In this document: piece by piece, positions 30,879 through 43,318 of the stretch | Layout: every line of letters starts with the position of its first letter | How positions within the stretch are numbered: position 1 is the stretch's first letter | NCBI GenBank assembly: GCA_025403435.1 | Contig: CM046345.1 | Coordinates: 6,948,235-7,012,234, forward strand | From: Artocarpus heterophyllus | Lineage: Eukaryota > Streptophyta > Magnoliopsida > Rosales > Moraceae | Length of the DNA stretch: 64,000 nucleotides | Direction of reading: 5' to 3' | The notes under the pieces: generated by a model | What the model saw: only the letters and a program-made list of their open reading frames with translations | What the model was told of the DNA's origin: nothing | Database searches by the model: none | Position numbers and translations under genes: made by a program

Positions 30879-31236
30879 CAGGATCATCATTTGATTCTTT
30901 GCTTACAAAGAATATTGGTCCATAATGGAAAATTTACAAGCAGACATGAGAAAGAAAATTTACTGTAACTACTAGTAACTTGGAAGTTAAAGATTTACCT
31001 AATGAGAGCTAAGCTCCTACAAGCTAAATCCAGCAGCAAGAAAGAAAGATACACCTCATTGTATTTCATCTGATAACAGATCTTCGATGGCAATGTTTTT
31101 AACTTAAAACATTTACCATGTTATCAGAAGAATTGGACTAAATTTTGTGATTTACTAATATTCCTTAAGGCATTACTTACTGCCCAAAGGAAGGACAAAA
31201 GTTTACAATCTTCACTTCAGCTATTTAGTGGGGTGG
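29774..31236. other. Intergenic space between convergent DYW PPR gene and ATN1-like kinase
   Basis: 3' UTRs of both genes are expected at the edges. Several ORFs of 60-135 codons on either strand show no recognisable content or consistent codon use. One microsatellite is listed separately. Confidence 0.5.
30842..30872. repeat. (GA)n microsatellite
   Basis: About 15 GA units. Confidence 0.9.
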
Positions 31237-34162
31237 TTAATAACATTGGTTGAAGCAGAAGAAAAACCCTTTTGGCTTCTCTTCCATATTTGCTTTAGGA
31301 ATCTTCCCTATATCATCACGAACCGCCATCAGCGAGCTTGTACCGGGAGACTCCGGTGGCAAGATGGTGTTCTCTGAAGTGAAAATTCGGTGAGGAATCG
31401 CTGGTTCTGGAGGAGAAATGGTGTAAAGGTAATTGAGCAGCATTTGGATTATTTGGCTGAAATTAGGCCGAGCATTCGGGTCCTCCTGCCAACATGAAGT
31501 TAGAATGGTAGCCAATTGCTCCGGAAGTTCTTCAGCACAGGGCCTCACATTCTGAAACAGCAAAGTAACCTTTCAAATAAGGTTTCTAAGATTAAAAAAT
31601 GCAAGCAATTGATAGAAGGAAGGTAGGAACATCGTATAATTAGCAAGAAAATTACTTTAAAAGCAGCTGCATATGCCGCCTGCAGATTCGACATTCCTTC
31701 AAAAGGCAATTTGTTGTGCAAGAGCTCCCACAAAACAATTGCAAAACTATAGGCATCCACTTTATGGTTGTAATGCTTCTTCTCTCCTTGCCTCAATGTA
31801 ACAGTACTGTACAACTGCCCTCCAAAAAAATGAAAAACAGCATTTGCAATGTTAAGGAGTCCTCAAAAGGAAGGAGAATGAGAAAGATGATTTTGTGTAC
31901 CTCTGGAGCCATCCAACGATATGTTCCTGTTTCAGCGGTCATCATCTCCGTTAATGACTCTTCTCTTGCTAATCCAAAATCTGCTAGTTTAACTGTTTTG
32001 TGATCTGCGGTCATGAGCAAGTTCTCTGCACCCAAAAAAAAAAAATTCAAAACAAGATAAGCAAAAAGGTCAATATTTATTAGGTATATGCATTGACATG
32101 TCACGTGCACATCATCTGTCCCAATTGAGAAAAAAACACACAAGATTTATAGTTGTTCATACTTAATGTAAGAGTTAAGTTTACTTTCAGCTACTGCAAA
32201 AATTCACTACAAGGAAGAAGAATATTACAAGATAAATCGCACACCTCTCAGCCTTAGGCTCGTTGTGTTTTCTCTAATCTCTGTAATAATCCTAAAAAAG
32301 GTGCCCTCTTTATATATTGGGACAACCGAGATATAAGTGCAAGAAAATTAGGCTCCACAACTTAATAGGATTTACGGCTCATCCCCTCACCACTAGGCTA
32401 CAAGAATAGGGGCATCACAATAAGAAAAGGGTTGTGTACAAACAGGGGCAGAGCTACATAAGAATGAGGATGGGCGGTTGCCACACTGAACTTTTTTTCT
32501 TATAATTTTGTACATGAAATTTGATAAAAATTGTACTCTCCCCACCCAAAATTGCATTAACCCCTTCCCAAAAAAATCAATTCCGCCGCTCACTTCATTA
32601 GTCCAATCAGACCTCCGCCCTCTATCACTAATTATTTTTGGCTGGCCTCTGTGTACAAGAAAGTAACAAGGTATATAGTTTGGTAACTTAAATACATAAC
32701 CACCTATCCTTTCACTATTCAAAATAGTGTTAAGAAAAGAACCTCCAATCTGCAATTATAAACTCTGGCGTGGTGAAGCAAAGGTACAACCGTACAATAG
32801 AGACAATGCCACGGAATTAATAAAACCAAAGAGAAGTTTTAGCAGTTGTGAAATAACACATTGTCATTTGTCATGAATAATGTTTGACCAAAAGAATCTG
32901 TTTAAAGCAGTACTATAACCATAACAAGATACCTTTTTTTTGAATAAATGGATATGTGAAGATTCACACTCTCAAGAACGAATATACACATATATAAATA
33001 TATATAGAACTTGAAAATGAAATGAAAATAAGCGATTACAATATACCAGGCTTAAGATCACGGTGTATGATGCCATGAGAGTGGAGGCACTCCATTGCAC
33101 GAGCAATATCAAGTGCAAAACGAACGGCAACACGAGTTTCTAAGCATCTTGGCCTCATGTTCAACAAGTATTTACGCAATGTGCCACCCAATAAAAGCTC
33201 AGTAACTATCACCATAACCGGTTCCTTGCAAGCACCAATGAACTGTTGACACACAAGGTTTCTGCATTAAGTATCTGACGTTGACAAACAACAATATGAT
33301 AGTAAATGCACCAGCAAGCAAAACACCTCTTTTCTTCTTTGTTATTGCCTTTTTTTTCTTTTTCTTGCCCATCTGATAAGTTAAAGACTGCATAAAAAAA
33401 TTCAAAAAAAAAAAAAACCCACCTTGACTAAATTTTTATGTTGAACTCTGGACAACATTGCAACCTCTCTTGCAAACCTGCCTTCTCTTTTGGAGACTTC
33501 CTCTGGAGTTTCTCCTCTGTGAACAATTTTTATGGCAACCGTCTGGTTTTTGTATCTAAAAATAATCAAATTAACAATATATAAATAAAGGGGTGAAAAG
33601 ATTTGCACATAAATGCACTATGAAGATGACAAAGGTTCTCAATCTCACTAGCCTAATTATCCCCACTAAAAAAAGGGATTATTTTTATGGCAATTGACAG
33701 CATTATCAGAAATGAACCCCCAAATAAACAAAACATTTGTATTTGAAATCTGAAGAAAAAAAAAAAAAAAAAAAAAGAAGCTAAACAAGCCCCACAAAAG
33801 AATGAAAAAGAAAGTGTCCCAAAACGAGAGCTTTCAGAAAAGCACATCTCAGAAAATACAACTTGCAAATCCAGATAAAACAACATTCTTCCCAACCAAG
33901 GAGAAATGGCATTGCCCAGAATTCAAAGCTATTAGACAGAACATTCAAATCTGCAGAGCAAATCGATCGAAGAAGGAAGAAAAAGATCAGAATCTGAAAC
34001 CTTTTTTTTTCAAGGGGAAAAAAAACCTTACTTTCCCTCATATACTTTAGCATGAGCTCCTTCTCCAATCCTTGGCCCAACAAAGAGATGCTTTGGATCA
34101 ATTAGCCAATTTGCATCCAATCTGAACTCATCAGCCGAGTAAAATCTACTCCCAGATTCCAT
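31237..34162 (-). CDS. ATN1: ATN1-like Raf-type serine/threonine protein kinase
   Basis: A cytosolic Raf-like (MAPKKK group C) protein kinase close to Arabidopsis ATN1/At5g40540/At5g01850. Six exons join in frame with GT-AG borders: 34162-34032, 33555-33423, 33242-33047, 32025-31901, 31814-31656, 31551-31237; 1059 nt, 352 aa. Glycine-rich loop [11 protein letters not shown] at 33-43, ATP-binding lysine in VAIK at K53, catalytic loop HRDLKPEN at 148-155, DFG at 169-171, APE at 193-195. All key residues are present, so it should be active. The tail after the kinase domain (about 285-352) keeps the subfamily's SSENT-like and [12 protein letters not shown] motifs and ends in a Cys/Phe-rich sequence. 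The start at 34162 is the first ATG of the exon frame. The Arabidopsis family has three close members, so the symbol marks the subgroup, not strict orthology. Confidence 0.93.
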
Positions 34163-35159
34163 CTTTTTTCTACACAAGAAAAAAAGTTCAATAACATCTA
34201 TGCTTATGTATGTACACAACTACAAACATATACATATATGTCTTTTTCTACTGATCTCTAGTACCCATCTCCATTTTTATTGAGAAGAAGCATAGAAAAG
34301 CTCATTGACAATAAATAAGAAGAAATGGATAAGCTGACACAAAAAAAAAAAAAAAGGAAGAACTATACAAGACATGCTCTGAAAAGCAGCACTTGCCGCA
34401 GTTGGAGTCCTGATGTGTTCTGTTGCGTTCTGCTGCAAACCACATATCAAGAATGAAAACGGCCCAAAAATCAAAAAACAAAAAAAGGGAAAAAAAAAGA
34501 AGAAGAAAAAGGAAACTCACAGGTGGATGGATTGCCTTATTACATGTCCTTTTGAGGAGGCAAGAGCATGAAAACCCACATGTTTCACCCGGAGAGGATG
34601 AGATTGTGACGCCAAACTCCGAAAGCCAAAAAAAAGCCCAAAGCCCAAAGAGATGATAACTTGAAAGTTTTTTTATGGGGAAGTGAGCAGGATCCCTCAG
34701 AAATGGAAACTAAAGAGGTGGGAGAGAGAGAGAAGTATAGTGTTATATTAACTAACTAAAATACAAGCCAAAATAAAATACTACCAATAAAAAGCTTCTT
34801 TATGCTTCCTTATGGAGCTTTATTAAATGGGGGGATTTTTAGTTTAATTAATCTAAGTGGGCATTTGATCTGCAGACAGAAAATCATGGAAGGGATCAAG
34901 TCTATGTTCAATTAAGAATCTGGGGTGTTAGAGAGAGAAAGAGGAGAGATAATTATGAATATTGTAATGGAGACTGTGGAAGCCATAAACTACTGAAGGA
35001 GCACATGAAACACTGATCTTGTCAACATGGGGACAATTAGAAAGTCACTGAATAAGAAATGCCGTGTACTAGTTAGTTTCTACTTCCTAGTTCCTAGCTT
35101 CTAAAGTTGCTTACTTTCTTCTCCTACTTGTGTTTCACTTCAATTAAAGCTTTTGGGAC

Positions 35160-35161
<2 letters not shown>

Positions 35162-35206
<45 letters not shown>
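35162..35206. repeat. (TA)n microsatellite
   Basis: ACATACATACA followed by about 17 TA units; a shorter (TA)n run is at about 35400-35418. Confidence 0.9.
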
Positions 35207-36094
35207 CCTTTAAGTTTAAGGTAAAGGGCAAAAGTGCCGTGATAATCTACATGCCTAATTCACCTTTGATACCAAGTTACCAGTTACCACATTTTTGTTA
35301 TCCACTTGTGCAATTTTATTTGAATAAACACATATATAGACAAATTTTTAAAATTCAACTTATTTACATATGTTCCCCTTGAAGATTTAAAGTCAAATTC
35401 ATATATATATATATATATTTGCATGGAATCAGAGAGTTGTAAGATAAAGGGCAACATAGATAATTTTAAAGAGATAAGATAAATCCGTACAGTACATGAA
35501 AATTCTTCAGGAATTGAATTGCCAATACAGGCCTTACACCCCAAATAATGAGTGGTAATGTCAAATTTACTTGGACAACTATAAATTCTCACTGCTAAGT
35601 ATACTGAATTAAGGGGTGTTAGAAAAAAAAAGGGCTTTTCACTACATATTGAAATGTAGGTGGAAAAGGAACGGGACAATATTATAGCTAAATTTTCCTT
35701 CTTTTTTTTTTTTTTCTCCTTGCACCAAAACGACCACATTGATAAACAGGATGTTAATACCACTAGCAACTACTCTTTTTTTTTTGACAGTTGTGGAATA
35801 TTCTACCATCATATTCCAAGGTATAAATTTTAAGTTCATATTTATATTCACGATTAGATCTGATTATATTTTCCTAATTTCATCTTCACAGGGTTATAAC
35901 CTTATTATTCACAAAGCTATAACTCCTAGTCTATGTAGTGTATTTTTAGACTGTCTCACTACTTTGCTAGTAACGTGATTATAACCCATAAGATTAAAAA
36001 GGATTGTTATTTTCTAAAAGGAGAATTTTATAGCTGATATAGAAAGAAAACTTATAGAAAAGTAGATGTTTTTAATTGTGTCTACCACTTAAAA

Positions 36095-36255
36095 GGGTGT
36101 TTAGGAAGGTGATACGAACCGTTAGTTAGAATTGTTTTTACTATAGCATATGAAAGCTTTATATTGTAGTAATTTTTTTCTTTTTATTGTAACATATAAA
36201 AGCTTTACACATTTTATAGTTAAAAAAAATAGTGTGCACCACTTTTGTCAAACAT
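36095..36255. mobile_element. Dispersed MITE (copy near 36.1 kb)
   Basis: GGGTGTTTAGGAAGGTG at the left end, core TTTTTACTATAGCATATGAAAGCTTTATATTGTAG and TTTTATTGTAACATATAAAAGCTTTACAC, right end CACCACTTTTGTCAAACA. Confidence 0.6.
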
Positions 36256-37262
36256 AAGATTAAGATTTTTTTTCTTAACCAACAAGAATATTCTTCTTAG
36301 ATCTAGTAAAGTTTCGGGAAAAAAGGACAGTACGGAACATCTCAATGCCATTTTGTAAGTCGCATCACATTAGATTTCAAACAATCACACTCACCACCTA
36401 CAGGTTGATCTTTTGTTGTGGGTACTAATTTTGATACATTGGCGGTATCTTAGTTAAGAACCCCACTAATTATGCAAACAAAGAAAAAAAAAAAAATATA
36501 TATATATATATACACACACACATGATGTTTGAAAAAAAGTTACAAATCTGAATCTAACTCTAAATCTAGAGTGTGATAGTTTTAGATTGCAGCATTATCC
36601 TAATCATCCCAATAGATTTTGCAGATTTTTTTTTAACTTAAAGTTGAGAAATTCAAACTTCTCGTCTTTGAATAAGGTTAGGTGTTATTTTACCATTAAG
36701 GCTATGCTAAAACCAAAAAAAAAAAAAAAATTACAATCTCATTACAAATCATTTAGAGAACTACTCAAACGCTAGTGATTCCTTTAATTATTATTCCACT
36801 TCCAATAATAAACTGGGACAGCAAGGCAAGGCCATTTGTATAGACGAGACAAGCAACAACCAACCACCAGCAGAAGCGACCAAGCAATTCATGGAGCAAA
36901 AGCTCTTGTCGACAAATCCCACTTTAAATACAAAATTTTCAGTGTGGCTTTGGAGAAACACTCTCACACAGCTCGCAACCCAACAAACTGTGGGACCAGA
37001 AACTTGCTGTGGGTGAATAAAAAATTCAGATTATAATGAAAGAGACATGATAGAAATGCACATAGATTCATCTCTAGAATATTTATATGCAAATATATTT
37101 ACTAAAGCTGTTTGCAACTCCATATCCACATCAAGCACGCAGAGTATTATAAAGATGGAAATGTTCCATAATCTGAACCCTGCTGAAACCCAGGAACCTA
37201 AACATAAAAAACTACATAAAGATGGTGCATAAGATGTTCGATTTGCCATGATTTATTTATGA

Positions 37263-37287
37263 CATATATATATATATATATATATAT
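37263..37287. repeat. (TA)n microsatellite near the NBR1 3' end
   Basis: About 12 TA units in the probable NBR1 3' flank. Confidence 0.85.
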
Positions 37288-37343
37288 CATGACACTTACT
37301 AAGCATATTATATACTACGTGAACCATAAGAGGCAGTCTTTAT

Positions 37344-40300
37344 TTAAGTATCCTTCTTCTCCCCATTAACAAGATCCATCACCACCTTCTTGATACTTCC
37401 GTTATTCTTTGCCAGCAGCTTTTTGTTTGTCTCAGTATCACGGAAACCCTGCAAGAAAAAGGAGTATGTTTAGAGCCCCCAATTACGACTAATAAAGAAA
37501 GAAAATGAACAATGAGAATCTTTGGAGACTTTGTCAAGCGTTTAAAGCGGCAGCAAACTTACCATCTCCTCCAACTCCTCAAGGAGGGGATCCCACTCGG
37601 CAACACCACAGAGATCATCCACCGACAGCTCCAGATTGTATTCGTTCATGCGCAAAATCTCCTTGTTCAAATCGACCTGCTTAAAACCCATCTCTTCAAG
37701 TTCTTTGAGGAGGGCCTCCTCGAAAACATTCTTTGAGGAGGTTCCTTCAGCAGATGACATCGCATCAGCATTGGTAGGCAAAGATGCCTTGTTAACTGGA
37801 GACGGCAATGTCGCAATGGCAGCCAGAGACGGTTGAGGAAAGGTTGCTGGCACAGGCACCGGGACAGGTGCAAGTGCAGGTGCAGGCGCAGGCGCAGCTG
37901 GCACAGGTTCAGAGAAGAAGACATTGGAGGGTTCCTTGGTCAAGTCAATCATAGGGTACAACACAGATGGCAAGGACTCAGTTACAGGAGAGGCTGAAAC
38001 ACCCTGACCAACCAGCAAGCTTTCATCTATGGGAAAATTAAGCTCCTCATTCTTTTGCTGCTGCTCGTCAATGGGCCTCTCTGGTTCAGGAACGCCATAA
38101 GAAGAGAAAGGCTTAGGCAAGTCGCACTCCATATCTGTATGAACATTCGCATCTTTGGCTTGAGGGCTTTTGGTGCCACTGCTGAATGGAGGAAGATCCA
38201 GGGGGATGCTTGAGGAAAATGCATTGCTCATAGTCATAGAAACATCGACCTGTACGAATAAATACAAAAGAAGGTTATTAGATGATAACAGCAAGCAGGT
38301 GGACTTTACTGAAAAATAAAGAGATATAGCGTATGCTTCAGAAGTATATAGCTAAATTCTCGTAAGCCAATGTTCTTTGCGAGTTAGAAGATACCTGGAT
38401 AAGAACCCAAACACGTTGTCCAAATTTCTGGCCAGAAGGAGAAGCCATCCTCCAATAGGAAATGTATCGACCAGGATATTCAGGTGCAGTGAAATCAACT
38501 GCAACGTCGAGTTCACCGTCCACTGGAACACCATAAGCAGGAATCTGGCATAGATTGAACGTCAACAAAAAGTAAAAAAAAAAAAAAAAACCAAACTTCC
38601 ATGGAGAAACTAATGGACAACAAGGAAATCATGGAGATCAGAAGTTGAACAAAAAGCAATAACAGACAAAAGGAGGGGAAAAAAAGTTCTCGAGGAAGCT
38701 CTAATGCATATTTCATACACACCTCCATTTCAGCTGTAAGACTCTCGGAGAATCTGTCTCCCCCAATCCACACAAGTTGGGATCCTTGGGGCCACACTAA
38801 ACTACCATTGTTCCGCATCCTCCATATTTTGGTAAATGGAGTAGATGGAGCCATCAAGGTACCATCCGTTATGTTGACATCCAAAACGAAGCGGCTATCA
38901 AGCTTAGGTCGACTGGACTTGCTCCCACAATTTCTAATGATTTGAGGAAATGCTGGGGGTATGGTCCATGGATGCTGCAAAAAAAAAATAGGGAATGAAA
39001 TTTAAGACAACACAGTAACTAACCACAATGGACAGCAAAATTTACAAAGAATACACGTACTTGCTCATGTGTTCCCTTAAATGACCGTGGATGCCGAAAA
39101 GACATTGGGCGGTCAATTCTCATGTAGTCGGCCTCATTACCCATTTCTGCAAAGCAGATACTGCAAAGGTCATAGTCTTCTTTCCTGAAGAAATGGAAAC
39201 ATAAAAACATTCAGCAAGAAGTTAAACAATAATTAAAAAGAACAGAAATGATTAACACCAACATCCAAAGCTATAACAAGATTCGTACACTTTGGACTTG
39301 AACCGAGGCCCGGTTATAGGATGAACACCACAGCCGTCGCAGCGTATACCTCTGTGGAATATACCACTCATGGCTTCAGGATGATTTCTTTTAATAGGAT
39401 GGACGGCAGAGGGCAGAGATGAGTTATTATTGAAGAGAGACGTTCCAGAAAATGGACACGCATTGAAAGGATTGTTGAAACCATCAGGCGTCGCACAAAG
39501 ACCCACGTTCACATGCTTGACAGGAACAGAAGAACTCGTAGGTGCTCCAGAACCAACCGACTTCCCTTTAAGGTCATTGTCCATCTGCTTCTTCTCCTTC
39601 CTGTCATCACCAGGAGGAACAGCAACTGGAATGGATTTCACATGCAAAGGCTCAGAAGAATCACACTCAGCAGGAGGTTTATTGAGATCAACAGGAGGAC
39701 GGACAGGAGTAACAGTCGTTGCCGCACCAGCATTGCCCTTTACACCGTGCACCGAATTGGCTTTTGGCACCTCCTGGTTTGTTTCGGGACTCAATTCTGT
39801 AGATTTTGAACCTGCAGCAGCCGACGGAACCTTGGGGCTTGCCAAAGTGGTATTACAAGCACTTGTCTCTCCAGCAAACTGAGACCTCGAATCAGGATTG
39901 ACAAAGGACAACCCGATCCTTGAGAGGGAATCAACAAGGTTAGCAACAGCTGGACTTGTAGATGCAACCATTGAGGCCGAGTCATGAGAAAGCTTCAAAA
40001 GTGCCGCCCGAAGCTGCTCCGGCACAGGTTTCAAAACTTCATTTGCAACACCCCTTATGTTTGGCAAAGGAGGCTGCTCAATAGAGGATCTCATGGGGAG
40101 AAGGGATCTTAAGGGGGTAGAACTTCCACTCGATCGAGCATAAGATCTACCACTATTGTTGTCATTCTTCAACTGAACATCAATCCTCAAGAACTTCAGC
40201 TGCTGCCTCATCACATCACGCAGATCATCATCGTCAACTAGTGTCACTACATCACCATCTTCGTCGACATAGGTCAGAGTAATATCAGCATCAGGATTAA

Positions 40301-40965
40301 GACTAAACAGACTTAAAACTTTCTCCTTCAACGCAGCCATGTCAAGATCAAGTTGATCGTTTTCATTAACTTGCGCATTAAAGCGTCTGAGTGTATCCCC
40401 GTATTTAACCTGTAAAACAAGCAAATTCATCCTAAACAAAATTTACAAAACACAATACTGTAACAATTACACCCAAAAAAATACACAATTAATCCTAATT
40501 AACTATTTCAATAAAGAAAAGGGGAAAAAAAAGTTTTTGACCATCAAATACTCATAATATGCCCAATTTCCTAAAGGGTTAAAACGTTGGAAGCAATTAT
40601 AATTAAAAATTAAGCAATATATCATGATCCCAGTAAACGAAAGGAAGTTCAAAATCTTTATAACCAATTTCTCTTCTATTTCTTTCTAAGAGTAGGTCAA
40701 ACCTTCCACCTTTCAATTTTCTCAAACCCATATCCAAAACCAAAACAGAGCAAAGCTCACAACTTTTTCACAAACCCCATTAAAAAAACTGTAGCTACTA
40801 AAAAGGCCTCCAATTTTTTCCACAAAACTCGTAGCAACAAACTCAATAATCAAGCTTTTCTCAGCAAACAAGCAGAAAATAACCGGGAAAAAAGAAAGAA
40901 ATCAAAACCCCAAATTGTTTCATGAATCACAAAAATCGCACCTTTATGACCATGGTTGACGCCAT
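37344..40965 (-). CDS. NBR1: NBR1/Joka2 selective autophagy receptor
   Basis: A cargo receptor that links ubiquitinated protein aggregates to ATG8 on autophagosomes. Seven exons join in frame: 40965-40942, 40409-39289, 39184-39061, 38974-38723, 38544-38395, 38249-37563, 37448-37344; 2463 nt, 820 aa. The first exon codes for only eight residues (MASTMVIK) before a 532-bp intron. Domains in order: PB1 (about 4-90, with the acidic DEDGDVVTLVDDDDL stretch), ZZ zinc finger (about 359-410, starting C365/C368), the four-tryptophan FW/NBR1 domain (about 424-557), UBA1 (about 735-772), the ATG8-interacting motif EWDPLLEEL with W776 and L779, and UBA2 (about 780-817). This is the plant NBR1 layout with two UBA domains. 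All parts look intact. Confidence 0.96.
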
Positions 40966-43269
40966 AGTTTCACCACAGCGAGGAAGAGAGCGTATCCGTA
41001 AGCCGCGAAAACCGAAAATGTGCAGAAACCCTAGGAAACAAACAAAGGCCTAATCCGAAATCGATCGAAAGGTTACAAAATCGTTCGAAATCGTTTATAT
41101 TCGAAACAAAAACAAGGAGATCGGAGAAGAAGGTTATGGAAAAAGGAAAGAAAATCGAAATTCAAAACAAGGGGAAAGAAAATCAGAGGAAGGGGGCTGA
41201 GAAGCGTAACCGTAAGCCGCTCAAGGCGCGAGGAGAGTGAGGTTGTCTTGTCTTGTGTTGTGTTGGTGGTGGGGGTGTTTTGTTTGTTTGCTTATGTATG
41301 TGTTTTTGGCTTGGGCCTTAAGAAATTTCCCTTTTTATTTTATTTTATTATTACTTTTTTTTGTCGGGATAAGAATATAAGATAGCATTTCATTTGCTTG
41401 ACTTTTTTTTCTTGTTTTCTTCGCCACTAAGAGAAAAGAGAAATATCTTTTCTTTTGTTTTTTTATTGAGGATTGATATTTGGCCCCTGTGGCTACTTCG
41501 ACGTGGGATCACAGGAGGATCGACCTTGCACAAGGGTCAGGAAAAGGAGCGGTAGCCTACCCTAAAAAAGAAGATAATAAGGTGTTTAAAAAAATAGTTA
41601 AAACTAAAAATATTGAGTTAAAAAAGTATAAGTTTTTGATTCTAATTTAAATGTCAAACAAAATATAAGGTGAGAGAGAAAAAAGATAATATTTTTAAAT
41701 TTTTGAAAATAAATAGGCTGTTTTAAAAATATTTGAGATAAATAATATATTTACACTCTAAATAAATAAATTATCTATATCACAAATATCCTATTTATCT
41801 CAAATATTTTAAAACATGCTAACATTTCTTTTAAGTTTCAAAAATAAAATATTATTTACTGCAATTTTTTTTAGAAATAACTTATTTTTTATTATTTACA
41901 AATTACAACTAAATTATTAAATAGTCAGTTTGTACCTAAGACCTTTTGGTCTAATGGTATGGGGATTTATGTCTTATTTATAAAAATTTGTTTCTTAGGG
42001 GAAAAAAAAAAAAGAAATAACATGCTTGTGTGTGATCTGTAATTTATATGTTTTTTATTCATTTGTTTGTTTTTTGGTTTTTTTTTTTTTTTTGAGAATT
42101 ATGTGATTGGAAAAAAATTGTAAAATTGCAGCAAATGGTCCTTTTTTAATGTAGGGCAATGGTTAATTTTCCTTTTGCTCAAAAAATAATTTATTTTGAT
42201 TATTTTGATTTATGACACTAATAAAAAAAATTGAATATCCTCTTTTATAATGGTATCATGACAAACTAGCTTAATTATATTGAAATGGGGAGTATGTTAC
42301 TGATCAAGAATTTACTATAACTACTTATGAGATGTTTTGGAGTATTGGTTAGAACCAATTTTAGTTAAAGAAATTGTACCATGTGAGAGTTTACATTATC
42401 GCACACATTTTCTTAGCACTATAGCATATAAGAACTTTACATTATAACAATCAAAAGTTTTGGTTTTAACTCACATTGAAAACACCACGTAAAAGAATCT
42501 TTACAGTTACTGAAGAAACTATATAATCTGTACCATACCTTTTTTTTTTCCATTAGTGTACAAGAAAAACTCAAATTCAAAATATATGATCTAACTAGTT
42601 TGAAATTATTTTTTCTTTCTTTATTTCTCTCCCTTTGTAACTCAGATTCATTTTCTTTTTGTTTCTCACTCCCCTCTCTCCCTACTCCTCCCTCATAAAT
42701 TCACATTTTTTTATGCTCTTTCTCGCTTTTGTTCAAGTGCTACTGGAAATTGATCATAACTCTCTCTCTAAAACTCGCATACATGCTTCCCTACCTTAAG
42801 GGTCGTGCCATGTCTACAAGCCGGCTTATAAAGGAGCTAACCTATGACGACTCTTATATTACGGCACCATAACACCATGAGGCCCATGTAATTGCCCCGT
42901 CGACCCCACCATGAGGCCCACCGCCCCCCCCCCCCTCCTATGCCAATGACTCCACCTCTACACCTAACCACCACAATCCTAGTTGGTGACCTCATCGCCC
43001 CTCCCGAAGCCCTCCAACCCCATTGGCCCACTTTTTTTTTTAATGTACGAAGGGCATCAAATAGATAAGTTAGAGAAATACAATTCTTTTGTTTGGTATA
43101 TTAATGTATTATTTTCCTAAAAGAATTTGAAATGCTGTGTCAAGGGGGACAAAAAGAGAGACAAAATGCCCACTATTTTATTTATTTAGGAAATTCTTCA
43201 GTGGAATACACAGGAAAATAAATCATTTTTTTATCATTTGGAATTTTTTTTCAAATTCAAACACTTAGA
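40966..43269. other. NBR1 promoter side and AT-rich intergenic DNA
   Basis: The first 250 bp upstream of the ATG contain probable 5' UTR (GA-rich, 41050-41250). Beyond it is AT-rich DNA with many T-runs, one MITE (42331-42487) and, at 42925-42940, a C-run. The ORF opposite 42837-43031 is low-complexity. No gene recognised. Confidence 0.5.
42331..42487. mobile_element. Dispersed MITE (copy near 42.4 kb)
   Basis: Left GATGTTTTGGAGTATTGGTT with AGAACCAATT, core CATGTGAGAGTTTACATTAT and CTATAGCATATAAGAACTTTACAT, right end TTGAAAACACC. Confidence 0.55.
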
Positions 43270-43318
43270 TTAAGTTTGCACATAGGACTACCCTTGCAGC
43301 CAAACATGCGGCTCAAGA

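Larger units (their letters stand above)
34163..37343. other. Intergenic DNA between ATN1-like kinase and NBR1
   Basis: The first 500 bp or so should hold the kinase 5' UTR and promoter; pyrimidine-rich stretches there could hide a 5'-UTR intron. Beyond it are microsatellites, a MITE (36095-36255) and AT-rich DNA. NBR1's 3' UTR ends near 37.3 kb. No further gene seen. Confidence 0.5.

Noticed and set aside
41935..41990. TTTTGGTCTAATGGTATGGGG string resembling a tRNA/SINE A-box
   Set aside because: No B-box at the right distance and no cloverleaf can be drawn.
42837..43031. Gly/Arg/Trp-rich minus-strand ORF
   Set aside because: Created by a C-run and repeated CCACC; no domain and not conserved-looking.
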